A DNA stretch of 64,000 nt, from assembly GCA_021496925.1 (NCBI GenBank), contig CP053915.1, forward strand, positions 1,364,001 through 1,428,000, in the 5' to 3' direction. Position 1 is the stretch's first letter, and the number at the start of each line of letters is the position of its first letter. Below are positions 9,103 to 17,796 of the stretch, in pieces. This DNA comes from Acidovorax sp. YS12. Lineage in GTDB: Bacteria; Pseudomonadota; Gammaproteobacteria; Burkholderiales; Burkholderiaceae_C. The position numbers were made by a program, and so were the translations under genes. The notes under the pieces were generated by a model. The model was not told the origin of the DNA, searched no databases, and was given only the letters and a program-made list of their open reading frames with translations.

Positions 9103-9669
9103 ATGCCCGCAATCCATGTATCCCAGCGTCTGGTCGGCGCCTGCCTCCTGGCCGCAGCCTTGGCCAGCGGCTGCGCGACCACCACAGCGCCGTTCGCACC
9201 CGGTGCCATCGAGGAGGTGTCACCCGCGCCCGAATCCGCAACGCCCGAGTTCATTCCCGTCGTACGCTATGGCCGCTACACCCTCGTGGAACTGGCCCCT
9301 ATGGCGGCGCAGCGCGACCTGCTGCTGCAGACCGTCGATGTTTCCATGCCCGAGGACGCCCGCGCCACGGTCAGCGACGGGCTGCGGCACTTGCTCAAGC
9401 GCAGCGGCTACCAGCTTTGCGAAACGGCGCCTGCAATGGCCGATCTGTATGCGCTGCCTCTGCCTGCTGCGCATCTGCATCTCGGCCCCATGAGCCTGCG
9501 CGATGCGCTGCTCACCCTGGTTGGCCCGGCCTGGGAACTGCGCGCGGACGACCGCACGCGCCAAGTCTGCTTCAAGACTGTCGGCGACGACGCGGAGGCC
9601 GAGCCAATTCCTGAACTGCCCGCAGCCGACGCAACGCAGACGTTTCCGCTCTCGGGAGCTGAGCCATGA
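9103..9669 (+). CDS. pilL: PilL-type conjugation lipoprotein (PFGI-1 class), 188 aa
   Basis: This is the first gene of the plus-strand mating-pore operon. Residues 1-24 form a lipoprotein signal ending AALASGC, so Cys24 should be lipidated. The following Pro-rich linker and the domain with YGRYTLVELAP, SDGLRHLLKRSGYQLC and LRDALLTLVGPAWEL match the PilL N-terminal domain of PFGI-1-type ICEs (TIGR03748 as I recall). The domain resembles the secretin N1-like fold of type IV pilus proteins. It likely sits in the outer membrane and helps mating-pair formation. It overlaps the next gene by 4 bases. Confidence 0.85.
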   Translation: MPAIHVSQRLVGACLLAAALASGCATTTAPFAPGAIEEVSPAPESATPEFIPVVRYGRYTLVELAPMAAQRDLLLQTVDVSMPEDARATVSDGLRHLLKRSGYQLCETAPAMADLYALPLPAAHLHLGPMSLRDALLTLVGPAWELRADDRTRQVCFKTVGDDAEAEPIPELPAADATQTFPLSGAEP

Positions 9670-10310
9670 GCACCCCGCAATCTCCTCACCGCCCAACCAC
9701 CGCTGTGGTTGTACAGAGCCTGCTCTGGCTTTGGCTGGTCTGCCTCAGCGTCTTCGTGTTCCTGGGCCACCAGGTGATGAACGGCCTGGCCGATCAGGAA
9801 CGGGTCGATGCGGGCCTGCAGCGCCTGGAAGCGCAGGTGGCCAACTTGGCCGAGACCACGCAAGCGCTGCAGCAACGGCCAGCGGCCGCGACAGCGGCAG
9901 GACTGCAAGACGCCCGCGAGGCCCTGGAAGTCCGCATTGCGCAGATCGAGCAGGCGCTGGGTGGCCTTGCCGCCACGGATGACCTTCAGTCGCTGCGCGC
10001 GGAGGTCGAGCAGATCAAGGCACACCAGGCGGCGGCCCGTGCCGCTACGCTTGCGCAGCCGCGCTCGCCGGGCAGGCCCGCCGCTTCCAAGCCTGAGCCA
10101 CTCCCACTGCCGTTCCGAATCGTGGGCACCGAACTGCGCGCCGGCCAGCGCAGTGTGACCATCGCGCCGGCCACAGGCGATTTCACCGCCGACCAGGTTC
10201 AGGTGCTGCTGCCCGGAGATGCGGTCGGCCCGTGGCGCTTGCAGGCCATCGAAGGGAACACCGCCGTGTTCCAGGTCGGCGAGCAGCTCCGCCGCGTGGC
10301 GCTTCCTTGA
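9666..10310 (+). CDS. ICE membrane protein with coiled coil, 214 aa
   Basis: The start overlaps the pilL stop (ATGA). One transmembrane helix (SLLWLWLVCLSVFVFLGHQV, about residues 17-37) is followed by a long coiled coil (about 45-120: RLEAQVANLAETTQAL, LRAEVEQIKAHQAA) and a small beta-rich C-terminal domain (LPLPFRIVGTELRAGQRSV). A single-pass inner-membrane protein with a periplasmic coiled coil is the simplest reading. It belongs to the conserved ICE block between pilL and the PFL_4693-type gene, but I do not recall a named family. Confidence 0.75.
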   Translation: MSTPQSPHRPTTAVVVQSLLWLWLVCLSVFVFLGHQVMNGLADQERVDAGLQRLEAQVANLAETTQALQQRPAAATAAGLQDAREALEVRIAQIEQALGGLAATDDLQSLRAEVEQIKAHQAAARAATLAQPRSPGRPAASKPEPLPLPFRIVGTELRAGQRSVTIAPATGDFTADQVQVLLPGDAVGPWRLQAIEGNTAVFQVGEQLRRVALP

Positions 10311-10325
10311 GGCGGAGGCCGTGCG

Positions 10326-11051
10326 ATGAAACACCATCCCATTCTCATGCTCTCGCTGTTGGCAGCACTGCACCTGCCAACGCCGGCCCAGCAGCTTGCC
10401 ACGGTCCAGCCTCGCAACGCGCAAAGCCAGGAGCGCCCCTTGATCGCTCGCATCCTGGACGACCCCGTGGCGAGCGACTGGGGACTGCAACCGCAGGAAT
10501 GGCAGCGCTACCGCGAACTGATGGAAGGGCCGCTGGGCATCTACTCGCCCAACCTGGACCCGCTTTCCGCGCTGGGCATCGAGGCCCGCTCGGACGAGGA
10601 GCGGCGCCGCTACGCCGAAATGCAGGTGCAGGCCGAGGCACGCCGCGTCGAGAAGCTGCTTGCCTATCAGCGCGCCTACGACGAGGCGTGGCAGCGCCTG
10701 CACCCCGGCATGCAGCGCGTGAACCTGCCCGACGCCACGCCGAGCAATGCAGCCGCGCGCGGCAGTGGCCGCACGGCGGTTTTCGTCAAGGACGGCTGCG
10801 CGCCCTGCGGTCAGGCCGTGCAGCGCCTGCAAACCTCGGGTGCCGAATTCGACGTGTATGTGGTCGGCAGCCGCCAGAACGACGCACATATCCGCGACTG
10901 GGCCAGGCGCGCGCAGATCGACCCGGCACGGGTGCGCAGCGGCAGCATCACGCTCAACCACGACAGTGGCCACTGGCTGTCACTGGGCCTGCCTGGCGGC
11001 CTGCCGGCCGTGGTCCGCGAGGTGAACGGCCAATGGCAGCGTCAGCCGTAG
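10326..11051 (+). CDS. ICE protein of the PFL_4693 type (TIGR03759-like), 241 aa
   Basis: An exported protein: a short signal peptide (residues 1-20, LSLLAALHLPTPAQQ), then DPVASDWGLQPQEWQRYRELM, which is characteristic of this ICE family. An alpha-helical stretch (EERRRYAEMQVQAEARRVEKL) leads into a thioredoxin-like C-terminal domain with VKDGCAPCGQAVQRL (C-x2-C, about residues 158-161). It probably acts as a periplasmic scaffold or thiol protein in mating-pore assembly. The gene starts 15 bases after the previous stop. Confidence 0.8.
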   Translation: MKHHPILMLSLLAALHLPTPAQQLATVQPRNAQSQERPLIARILDDPVASDWGLQPQEWQRYRELMEGPLGIYSPNLDPLSALGIEARSDEERRRYAEMQVQAEARRVEKLLAYQRAYDEAWQRLHPGMQRVNLPDATPSNAAARGSGRTAVFVKDGCAPCGQAVQRLQTSGAEFDVYVVGSRQNDAHIRDWARRAQIDPARVRSGSITLNHDSGHWLSLGLPGGLPAVVREVNGQWQRQP

Positions 11052-11056
11052 CCGCG

Positions 11057-11638
11057 ATGCCCGCCTTGCGGCCCCTGCGCGTGCTGCTGCTCACTGCGGG
11101 CGTGTGCGTCGGCACCGTCCCTGCCCAGGAGCTTCCACCACCGGCCTACCAGCTCGCCGCACAGCGCGCGGGCGTTCCTTCGGCGGTGCTCTACGCCGTG
11201 GCCCTGCAGGAAAGCGGGATTCGGCGCAATGGGCGACTAGTGCCATGGCCGTGGTCGCTCAACGTCGCCGGGCAGTCACGCCGCTTCGCCACCCGCGCCG
11301 ATGCCTGCTCCGGCTTGCAGCAGGCGATGCGCTCCACGCCGCACACGCGCATCGACGCGGGCCTGGGACAGATCAACCTGGGCTACCACAAGCACCGCTT
11401 CACCAGCCCCTGCGATCTGCTTGACCCATATCGCAACTTGGCGATCGCCGCCGAGATCCTGAAGGAGCAGTACGTCTCCGGCGAGGACTGGCTGCTGGCG
11501 ATCGGCCGCTACCACCGCCCCGCGGGCGGAGAACCCGCCGCGCGCTACCGGCGCAGCGTGTCCCGACACCTCGCCCGCGTGCAGGGCACACGCCCAACCG
11601 CTGCGGTGCGCGCCGCGCGCCAGGAGACCACCCCATGA
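11057..11638 (+). CDS. lytic transglycosylase (SLT-type) of the ICE, 193 aa
   Basis: An exported muramidase that would open peptidoglycan for the conjugation apparatus. The signal peptide (residues 1-25, LRVLLLTAGVCVGTVPAQE) precedes an SLT core: VLYAVALQESGIR with the catalytic Glu, AGLGQINLGYHKHRF, and NLAIAAEILKEQY / LLAIGRYHRPAG. I chose ATG 11057 rather than 11033 because it gives a compact signal peptide without extra residues. The gene overlaps the next by 4 bases. Confidence 0.85.
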   Translation: MPALRPLRVLLLTAGVCVGTVPAQELPPPAYQLAAQRAGVPSAVLYAVALQESGIRRNGRLVPWPWSLNVAGQSRRFATRADACSGLQQAMRSTPHTRIDAGLGQINLGYHKHRFTSPCDLLDPYRNLAIAAEILKEQYVSGEDWLLAIGRYHRPAGGEPAARYRRSVSRHLARVQGTRPTAAVRAARQETTP

Positions 11639-12183
11639 CGAAATCCTTTCCGCCCCATCTCACTTTGAGGGGCCTGCTCGTGCTGCTCGCGGCCCTGCCA
11701 TTGGTCGCACACGCCGCCGAACCGCTGATCGTGGTCGAGGACCGCGGCGGCACATCGGCGCTGCCGTACTACGAGGCCCTGAACCTCCAGCCGCGCGCCG
11801 ATGCCCCGGCCCGGCCGCCCATTCCGATGCCCCAGGTTCCTGCCACACCAGCAGATGAAGCCGCGATGCTGCCCATGCGCAGTACCAAGCTCACGCCCGG
11901 CACCGTTGCGCGGCGCGTGATCGAAGCGCCTGGCCTGCGGCCGTTCGTGGTCATCGGCGACGACGAGGCTTCCCGGGCCTGGTTGCAGCGCCGCGCCGCG
12001 GCTCTGCGCGAGCGCGGCGCGGTCGGCCTGGTGGTCAACGTCGAGACCGTGCAGGGCCTGGCGCGGCTGCGCGCCCTGGTTCCGGGCGTGCCCCTCGCGC
12101 TCGTGGCTGGCGACGACCTGGCCGAGCGCCTGGGCCTGCGGCACTACCCGGCGCTGATCACGGCCACCGGCATCGAGCAATGA
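11635..12183 (+). CDS. ICE protein of the PFL_4695 family (TIGR03765-like), 182 aa
   Basis: A secreted protein with a signal peptide (LVLLAALPLVAHAAEPL). It has the family's recognisable stretches IVVEDRGGTSALPYYEAL, RSTKLTPG, the FVVIGDDEASRAWL strand-turn and the terminal YPALITATGIEQ. Found in PFGI-1-type ICEs immediately before traD, as here. Probably periplasmic and needed for transfer; its biochemical role is unknown. Confidence 0.9.
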   Translation: MTKSFPPHLTLRGLLVLLAALPLVAHAAEPLIVVEDRGGTSALPYYEALNLQPRADAPARPPIPMPQVPATPADEAAMLPMRSTKLTPGTVARRVIEAPGLRPFVVIGDDEASRAWLQRRAAALRERGAVGLVVNVETVQGLARLRALVPGVPLALVAGDDLAERLGLRHYPALITATGIEQ

Positions 12184-12187
12184 AGCC

Positions 12188-14374
12188 ATGTCGGGGAAGC
12201 AACCCGTCGAAGTTCTGTTGCGGCCAGCGGTGGAGCTATACACCGTCGCGGCGTGTGCGGGCGCCGCGTTTCTGTCCCTGGTGGCCCCGTGGTCGCTCGC
12301 GCTGAGCCCGGCCATGGGCGTTGGCAGCGCCCTGGCGTTCGGTGCCTATGGCGCGATCCGCTACCGCGATGCCCGCGTGATCCTGCGCTACCGGCGCAAC
12401 ATCCGCAGGCTGCCGCGGTATGTGATGACGAGCCGGGACGTGCCCGTCAGCCAGCAGCGGCTTTTTATCGGCCGAGGCTTTCTATGGGAACAGAAGCACA
12501 CCCATAGGCTCATGCAGACGTACCGGCCGGAGTTCCGCCGCTACGCCGAGCCGACACCGGCCTACCGGCTCGCACGCAGGCTGGAGGAACGGCTGGAGTT
12601 CGCGCCATTCCCGCTTTCACACCTGTCGCGGCTCACGGGCTGGGATGTGCCTTTCAACCCCGTGCGGCCGCTGCCGCCCGTGGGCGGACTGCCGAGGCTG
12701 CATGGCATCGAACCCGACGAGGTGGACGTCAGCCTGCCGCTGGGCGAGCGCGTCGGGCATTCGCTGGTGCTCGGCACGACGCGCGTGGGCAAGACGCGGC
12801 TCGCCGAGTTGTTCGTCACGCAGGACATCCGCCGCAGGAACGCCGCCGGCGAGCATGAGGTGGTCATCGTCATCGACCCCAAGGGCGATGCCGACCTGCT
12901 CAAGCGCATGTATGTCGAAGCCAAGCGTGCGGGCCGCGAGGGAGAGTTCTACATTTTCCATCTGGGCTGGCCGGAGATCAGCGCGCGCTACAACGCCGTG
13001 GGGCGCTTCGGCAGGATCTCGGAAGTCGCCACGCGCATCGCGGGGCAACTCTCCGGCGAGGGCAACTCGGCCGCCTTCAGGGAGTTCGCCTGGCGCTTCG
13101 TCAACATCATCGCCCGAGCCTTGGTGGAACTGGGGCAGCGCCCGGACTACATGCTGATCCAGCGGCACGTCATCAACATCGACGCGCTGTTTCTGGAGTA
13201 CGCCCAGCACTACTTCGCCAAGACCGAACCCAAGGCCTGGGAGGTGATCGTCCAGATCGAGGCCAAGCTCAACGAGAAGAACATCCCGCGCAACATGATC
13301 GGGCGCGAGAAGCGCGTGGTGGCGCTGGAACAGTACCTATCCCAGGCCCGCAACTACGACCCCGTGCTCGACGGGCTGCGCTCGGCGGTCCGCTACGACA
13401 AGACCTACTTCGACAAGATCGTCGCATCGCTCCTGCCCCTGTTGGAAAAGCTCACCAGCGGCAAGATCGCGCAGCTCCTGGCGCCGAACTATTCCGACCT
13501 GGCCGACCCGCGCCCGATCTTCGACTGGATGCAGGTGATCAGGAAGCGCGCCGTCGTGTATGTCGGCCTGGACGCGCTGTCGGATGCGGAAGTCGCCGCG
13601 GCGGTCGGCAACTCCATGTTCTCCGACCTGGTGTCGGTGGCCGGGCACATCTACAAGCACGGGATCGACGATGGCCTGCCAGGTGCATCGGCAGGCACAC
13701 GGGTGCCGATCAACGTCCATGCCGACGAGTTCAACGAATTGATGGGGGATGAATTCGTGCCGTTGATCAACAAGGGCGGCGGCGCAGGGATGCAGGTCAC
13801 GGCCTACACACAGACGCTTTCCGACATCGAGGCCCGCATCGGCAACCGTGCGAAGGCTGGCCAGGTCATCGGCAACTTCAACAACCTATTCATGTTGCGG
13901 GTGCGGGAGACGGCGACCGCCGAACTGCTGACCCGGCAGTTGCCGAAGGTGGAGGTCTATACCACCACCATCGTCTCGGGCGCGACCGACAGCTCGGACA
14001 TCCGCGGCGCGACGGACTTCACGTCGAACACCCAGGACCGCATCAGCATGTCCAGCGTGCCGATGGTCGAGCCATCGCACGTCGTCAGTCTGCCCAAGGG
14101 ACAGTGCTTCGCTCTCATTCAAGGCGGACAGCTTTGGAAGATCAGGATGCCGCTGCCCGCACCGGACCCGGATGAGCTGATGCCGCAGGACCTGCAGCAG
14201 CTCGCCGGCTACATGCGCCAGAGCTACACCGACGCGGCCCAGTGGTGGGAGTTCACAAGTTCGCCCGGCTTGCAGGACGCGGCCTTGCCTGACGATCTGC
14301 TCGATGAGGTGGTTCCCGGCACGCCCACCACCACCGGCTCGGGCGGAGCGGCCGGCGACGAGGCCGCGCCATGA
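12188..14374 (+). CDS. traD: type IV coupling protein TraD (TOL/PFGI-1 class), 728 aa
   Basis: This is the ATPase that brings the relaxase-DNA complex to the conjugation channel. Two N-terminal transmembrane helices (about residues 17-58) are followed by a VirD4/TraG-like motor domain. Walker A is LGTTRVGKTRLAELF (about 195-209) and Walker B is VVIVIDPKGDADLL (about 225-238). A later NVHADEFNELMGDEF box (about 515-530) supplies the glutamate region. The C-terminus is Gly/Ala-rich and flexible. Length is normal. It starts 4 bases after the previous gene and overlaps the next one (ATGA). Confidence 0.92.
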   Translation: MSGKQPVEVLLRPAVELYTVAACAGAAFLSLVAPWSLALSPAMGVGSALAFGAYGAIRYRDARVILRYRRNIRRLPRYVMTSRDVPVSQQRLFIGRGFLWEQKHTHRLMQTYRPEFRRYAEPTPAYRLARRLEERLEFAPFPLSHLSRLTGWDVPFNPVRPLPPVGGLPRLHGIEPDEVDVSLPLGERVGHSLVLGTTRVGKTRLAELFVTQDIRRRNAAGEHEVVIVIDPKGDADLLKRMYVEAKRAGREGEFYIFHLGWPEISARYNAVGRFGRISEVATRIAGQLSGEGNSAAFREFAWRFVNIIARALVELGQRPDYMLIQRHVINIDALFLEYAQHYFAKTEPKAWEVIVQIEAKLNEKNIPRNMIGREKRVVALEQYLSQARNYDPVLDGLRSAVRYDKTYFDKIVASLLPLLEKLTSGKIAQLLAPNYSDLADPRPIFDWMQVIRKRAVVYVGLDALSDAEVAAAVGNSMFSDLVSVAGHIYKHGIDDGLPGASAGTRVPINVHADEFNELMGDEFVPLINKGGGAGMQVTAYTQTLSDIEARIGNRAKAGQVIGNFNNLFMLRVRETATAELLTRQLPKVEVYTTTIVSGATDSSDIRGATDFTSNTQDRISMSSVPMVEPSHVVSLPKGQCFALIQGGQLWKIRMPLPAPDPDELMPQDLQQLAGYMRQSYTDAAQWWEFTSSPGLQDAALPDDLLDEVVPGTPTTTGSGGAAGDEAAP

Positions 14375-15132
14375 GCGATGCCGCCACTACCACGCAGCGC
14401 GAGCAGAACCGCCGGCAGGGCCTGATCGCAGGCACCATCACCTTGCCGTTCCGGCTTCTCGGGGTGTTGATCGGCTCGCTGCTGTTCTCGATCGTCGTGG
14501 AGTGCGTCGGCATGCACCTGTTCTGGAAGGACCAGGGCTGGCGGCACTCCCAACAGATGTTGCAGTACGAGCTGGGGCACCTGTCGAATCACTTCACGCG
14601 CAGCGTGGTCGTGCAGGAGCCGGGCCGCACGGCGCACGAACTGGTGGATACCGGCTACGAATGGGTGTTCGTGCGTTCGGGGCTGCTGGAGCGCATGAGC
14701 CAGGCCGCCAAGCGCGCCCGCGCGCCGAGCCAAGGGCAGATCCAGGACGGGGGGCGCAACTTCCGCCACTACATCAGCCAGGTCTATGTCTGGACGGAGA
14801 GCTACCTGATTGCCGCGGCGTTCACGACGCTCACCTTCCTCGTGCGCCTGCTGATCCTGGTGCTCACGCTACCGCTGATCTTCACCGCGGCATTCGTCGG
14901 CCTGATCGACGGCCTGGTGCGGCGCGACGTGCGCCGGTTCGGCGCGGGCCGGGAATCGGGCTTCATCTACCACCGTGCCAAGGCGAGCTTGATGCCGCTG
15001 GCCGTGCTGCCCTGGGCCACCTACCTGGCCTTGCCGATCTCGGTGCATCCGCTGCTGCTCCTGCTGCCAAGCGCCGCCTTGCTGGGATTGGCCGTGAGCC
15101 TGACCGCAGGGAGTTTCAAGAAGTACCTGTGA
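14371..15132 (+). CDS. ICE membrane protein of the PFL_4697 family (TIGR03747-like), 253 aa
   Basis: An inner-membrane protein with at least four hydrophobic helices: about residues 20-45 (ITLPFRLLGVLIGSLLFSIV), 148-170 (AAFTTLTFLVRLLILVL), 172-190, and two near the C-terminus (PLAVLPWATYLALPI, LLLLLPSAALLGLAVSL). The RRDVRRFGAGRESGFIYHRAK segment is typical of this family, which follows traD in PFGI-1-like ICEs. Expected role: inner-membrane part of the coupling or mating complex. Confidence 0.85.
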   Translation: MSDAATTTQREQNRRQGLIAGTITLPFRLLGVLIGSLLFSIVVECVGMHLFWKDQGWRHSQQMLQYELGHLSNHFTRSVVVQEPGRTAHELVDTGYEWVFVRSGLLERMSQAAKRARAPSQGQIQDGGRNFRHYISQVYVWTESYLIAAAFTTLTFLVRLLILVLTLPLIFTAAFVGLIDGLVRRDVRRFGAGRESGFIYHRAKASLMPLAVLPWATYLALPISVHPLLLLLPSAALLGLAVSLTAGSFKKYL

Positions 15133-15192
15133 GGCCATCGAAGACTGGCCTGCTTCGCCTCACTGACCACTGCGCCGCGCTTCGCATGGGGC

Positions 15193-15495
15193 TCAGTCGC
15201 ACACCCTGTCGGGTCGGCCCCCGCCCGACCGCTCCCCGCACCCGTCGGCTTCCAGCCAGTCCATCAGCGCGTCGAGGTCATGACCCAACTGGAAAAGCGA
15301 CGCCTCGGCCATCATGTGCCAGGTGGCGCACTCATCCGCATGGCGCGCGTTGCTCACCACGGCGCTGAGCTGCTCATGCAAGGCAAAAAGCCGCTTCTTC
15401 TCCGATTCAACCGTCTCTCGGTCGGTGGTCCAGATCATCGAGGGTAGGAAGATGCCCCGAATCGGGGTTGGGGGCGCTGAAGGCTGCTGCGGCAT
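15193..15495 (-). CDS. small hypothetical protein encoded against the ICE operon, 100 aa
   Basis: I place the start at ATG 15495 because an AGGAG site precedes it; longer starts lack one. The product (MPQQPSAPPTPIRGIF at its start) is soluble. Its central helical part (ESEKKRLFALHEQLSAVV, CATWHMMAEASLFQLGHDLD) could bind nucleic acid or protein, but no family is recognised. It lies in the only break of the conserved pore operon, opposite in direction to it. Bases 15496-15731 hold no further gene and should include divergent promoters. Confidence 0.6.
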   Translation of the reverse strand: MPQQPSAPPTPIRGIFLPSMIWTTDRETVESEKKRLFALHEQLSAVVSNARHADECATWHMMAEASLFQLGHDLDALMDWLEADGCGERSGGGRPDRVCD

Positions 15496-15731
15496 GGAAA
15501 GCTCCTGAAGTGGCGGAAACCTCACGATAGGCGGGCACCTGTTTCCTCTCCAGTCGAAATTCGCCCCAAAACACACCGATTTCGGCATCAGCTCCCGCCC
15601 CCCTCGCCGACAGACCGGCGTGCGAGTCCATCCGGCGTCAATCCGGTCACCCGCGGGTTCCTATTGTTTGCGGCCGAAAGCCATCCCTCTCTCCACGATC
15701 AAGCCCTTGCTGATCACACAGGAATGGCGCG

Positions 15732-16103
15732 ATGGTGGCTTCAACCTGGCAGCGCGCCGCGCATCGCGGCGTGCCCCCTCTTCTCGTGACGGCCCTGCTG
15801 CTGGGTCAGTCCCCGATGGCGTCGGCCGAATCCCCGGCCCAGCGCCAGGAGCTGGCCGCCGCGCTGCGCCAGCTCGACGCGCTGGAGCGCATCGTTACCG
15901 ACAGCGCCGCGCATGCCCCCGTCCAGCCGGGCGAGCGCTACCACTTCGACTACCCGCGGCTCCTGGCTGACCTGGCGCGCGTGCGCGCGGGCATCCAGTC
16001 CTATCTCGTGCCATCGCGCGCCCAGCCGCGTGATCCCGCCGAACTGGCAGGCGACTACCGCGTCGAGCCGCCCGCCCCACCCCCACCCAGGAGCGCGCCA
16101 TGA
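15732..16103 (+). CDS. RAQPRD-family ICE protein, 123 aa
   Basis: The name-giving motif SRAQPRDP is present near residue 95. A signal peptide (residues 1-33, LLVTALLLGQSPMASAE) precedes a helical region (LAAALRQLDALERIV) and a Pro-rich C-terminus (APPPPPRSAP). RAQPRD proteins are short exported proteins of PFGI-1-type ICEs with no known activity. The gene reopens the pore operon after the 600-bp break and overlaps the next by 4 bases. Confidence 0.9.
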   Translation: MVASTWQRAAHRGVPPLLVTALLLGQSPMASAESPAQRQELAAALRQLDALERIVTDSAAHAPVQPGERYHFDYPRLLADLARVRAGIQSYLVPSRAQPRDPAELAGDYRVEPPAPPPPRSAP

Positions 16104-16333
16104 CCGGCGCCCAGCTCTCGGCCTTCCAGGCCAACAGCGGCATCGCGCCCACCGCGATGGCCACCGTGCTCGTGGGCGCCGTGTTCTCCGCGCTGCTGGT
16201 GTGGGGTGTCTGGGCCATCCGAACAGCCTACGTCGGCTGGGCCGAGAACCGCCTCAGCCAGCGCCAGTTCCTCGGCGTCGTCGTGCGCTTCCTGGCGCTG
16301 TACCTCGTGCTGACCTTCTTTCTCCTCTCCTGA
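16100..16333 (+). CDS. small ICE membrane protein (TIGR03758-like), 77 aa
   Basis: Two transmembrane helices (about residues 15-38 and 52-76) with an outer Thr/Ala-rich start (LSAFQANSGIAPTAMA) and a polar loop (WAENRLSQRQFLGV). Size, topology and position between the RAQPRD gene and the PFL_4702-type gene match the PFL_4701-class proteins. It is reminiscent of the small VirB2/VirB3-like pore subunits. Confidence 0.8.
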   Translation: MTGAQLSAFQANSGIAPTAMATVLVGAVFSALLVWGVWAIRTAYVGWAENRLSQRQFLGVVVRFLALYLVLTFFLLS

Positions 16334-16345
16334 AAGGACCTGACC

Positions 16346-16699
16346 ATGCAAAGCTACACCCTTCCCTCTCGCCTCGCGCGGCGCATCACTACCACCCTGG
16401 CCGCGTTGCCCGCGCTTACATTCGCGCAAGGCCTGCCCCAACTGGAGAACCCCACGCGCGGCGCCGGCAGCGGCATCATGCAGACGATCCGCAACTACGG
16501 CTACGACATCATCATGCTCGTGGCCCTGCTGGTGGTGGCGTCGATGTTCATCGGCGTCTGCTACCACGCCTATGGCACCTATGCGGAAATCCACACCGGC
16601 CGCAAGACCTGGGGCCAGTTCGGCCTCACGGTCGCCATCGGTGCCGTGCTGCTCGTGATCGGCATCTGGCTGCTCACCACGGCCACCGGCATCCTGTAG
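16346..16699 (+). CDS. ICE membrane protein of the PFL_4702 family (TIGR03745-like), 117 aa
   Basis: Probable pilin-like or pore subunit. A cleavable signal peptide (residues 1-27, TLAALPALTFAQGLP) precedes the conserved GAGSGIMQTIRNYGYDI. Two hydrophobic helices follow (IIMLVALLVVASMFIGVCYHA; VAIGAVLLVIGIWLLTTA). The GIMQTIRNYGYD block marks this family. An AAAGGACC site precedes the start. Confidence 0.85.
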   Translation: MQSYTLPSRLARRITTTLAALPALTFAQGLPQLENPTRGAGSGIMQTIRNYGYDIIMLVALLVVASMFIGVCYHAYGTYAEIHTGRKTWGQFGLTVAIGAVLLVIGIWLLTTATGIL

Positions 16700-16711
16700 G
16701 CAGGGCTGGCC

Positions 16712-17110
16712 ATGTCCGAGCACCAGCACATCCGTGCCGACGGAACCGTGACGTTCCTTCCGCACCGGCTCAACCGCCATCCGGTGGTCGTGCGCGGCCT
16801 CACTGCCGATGAGCTGTGGATCTGCTGCGCCCTGTCCGGCGGCGCCGGCCTGCTGGCCGGCGCGCCCCTGTCGTGGGTGTTCCGCACGGTCGCGCTGGCC
16901 CCCACGTGCGTGGTCCTGGGCGTGGCCCTCGGCGTGTTCGTGGGCGGCGGCATCCTGCGCCGCCTCAAGCGCGGGCGCCCCGACACCTGGCTGTACCGGC
17001 AGTTGCAGTGGCGCATCGCCACGCGCCATCCGCTGATGGCGGGCTGGGTGGGCGGCCATGGACTGATCTCGCGCTCGGGCTTCTGGAGCACCCGCAGGAG
17101 CACGCAATGA
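16712..17110 (+). CDS. ICE membrane protein (TIGR03750-like), 132 aa
   Basis: The N-terminal segment FLPHRLNRHPVVVRGLTADEL is the family signature. Two transmembrane helices follow (GGAGLLAGAPLSWVF; ALAPTCVVLGVALGVFVGGG), then a basic cytoplasmic tail (RRLKRGRPDTWLYRQLQW). It resembles VirB3/TraL-like proteins, which tie the pore to the VirB4 ATPase. The stop overlaps the next start (ATGA). Confidence 0.85.
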   Translation: MSEHQHIRADGTVTFLPHRLNRHPVVVRGLTADELWICCALSGGAGLLAGAPLSWVFRTVALAPTCVVLGVALGVFVGGGILRRLKRGRPDTWLYRQLQWRIATRHPLMAGWVGGHGLISRSGFWSTRRSTQ

Positions 17111-17796
17111 GCCGTTTCAAAAACGAAATCTCACACCTGCAGGCGCACATCAAGACGCTTCGCCAGGGTGCTGGCGCGCTGGTCGTCATTGGCCTGGTCA
17201 TGGGCGGCGGCTGGTGGAGCGCGCCGCGCGACCTGACCATCCACGTCCCGCCCGACCTGCGCTCCGGCAGTACCCGCAAGTGGTGGGAAGTGCCACCCGA
17301 ATCGGTCTATGCGTTCACGTTCTACGTGTTCCAGACCCTCAACCGCTGGCCGACGAATGGCGAAGAGGACTACGCGCGCAACCTCCACGCACTCTCGCCG
17401 TACTTCACCCCGTCCTGCCAGGCCTTCCTGCGCGCGGACTACGACTACCGCCGCAGCGCGGGCGAGCTGCGCCAGCGCGTGCGCGGCATCTACGAAATCC
17501 CCGGCCGCGGCTACGGCGACGACCCCACGGCGCGCGTGCGCGTGGTATCCGACCGTGACTGGGTGGTGACGCTGGACATCACCGCCGACGAATACTACGG
17601 CGCCGAGCAGATCAAGCGCGCCCTGGTGCGCTACCCCGTGAAGGTCACACGGGTGGACGTCGATCCCGCCCGCAACCCGTTCGGCCTGGCGCTCGACTGC
17701 TACGACGGCGCCCCCCAGCGCATCAACGCCCCGGGATCGACGCGCCCCGCGCCTGGCGGCCTGTCTCCGCAAGCGCCCCAAGGAGAATCCTCATGA
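17107..17796 (+). CDS. ICE protein of the PFL_4703 family (TIGR03746-like), 229 aa
   Basis: A bitopic inner-membrane protein: basic start (MSRFKNEISHLQAHIKTLRQ), one membrane helix (about 21-38) and a periplasmic domain with FTFYVFQTLNRWPTNGEEDY, GIYEIPGRGYGDD and the RVRVVSDRDWVVTLD strand pair. Fold and size recall TraE/VirB5-8-like assembly factors. It overlaps both neighbours by 4 bases, so the pore genes are translated together. Confidence 0.85.
   Translation: MSRFKNEISHLQAHIKTLRQGAGALVVIGLVMGGGWWSAPRDLTIHVPPDLRSGSTRKWWEVPPESVYAFTFYVFQTLNRWPTNGEEDYARNLHALSPYFTPSCQAFLRADYDYRRSAGELRQRVRGIYEIPGRGYGDDPTARVRVVSDRDWVVTLDITADEYYGAEQIKRALVRYPVKVTRVDVDPARNPFGLALDCYDGAPQRINAPGSTRPAPGGLSPQAPQGESS

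Noticed and set aside
10232..11056. A longer version of the ICE transglycosylase starting at 10232
   Set aside because: The 5' part is a shadow of the PFL_4693-type gene; the signal peptide begins at 11057.
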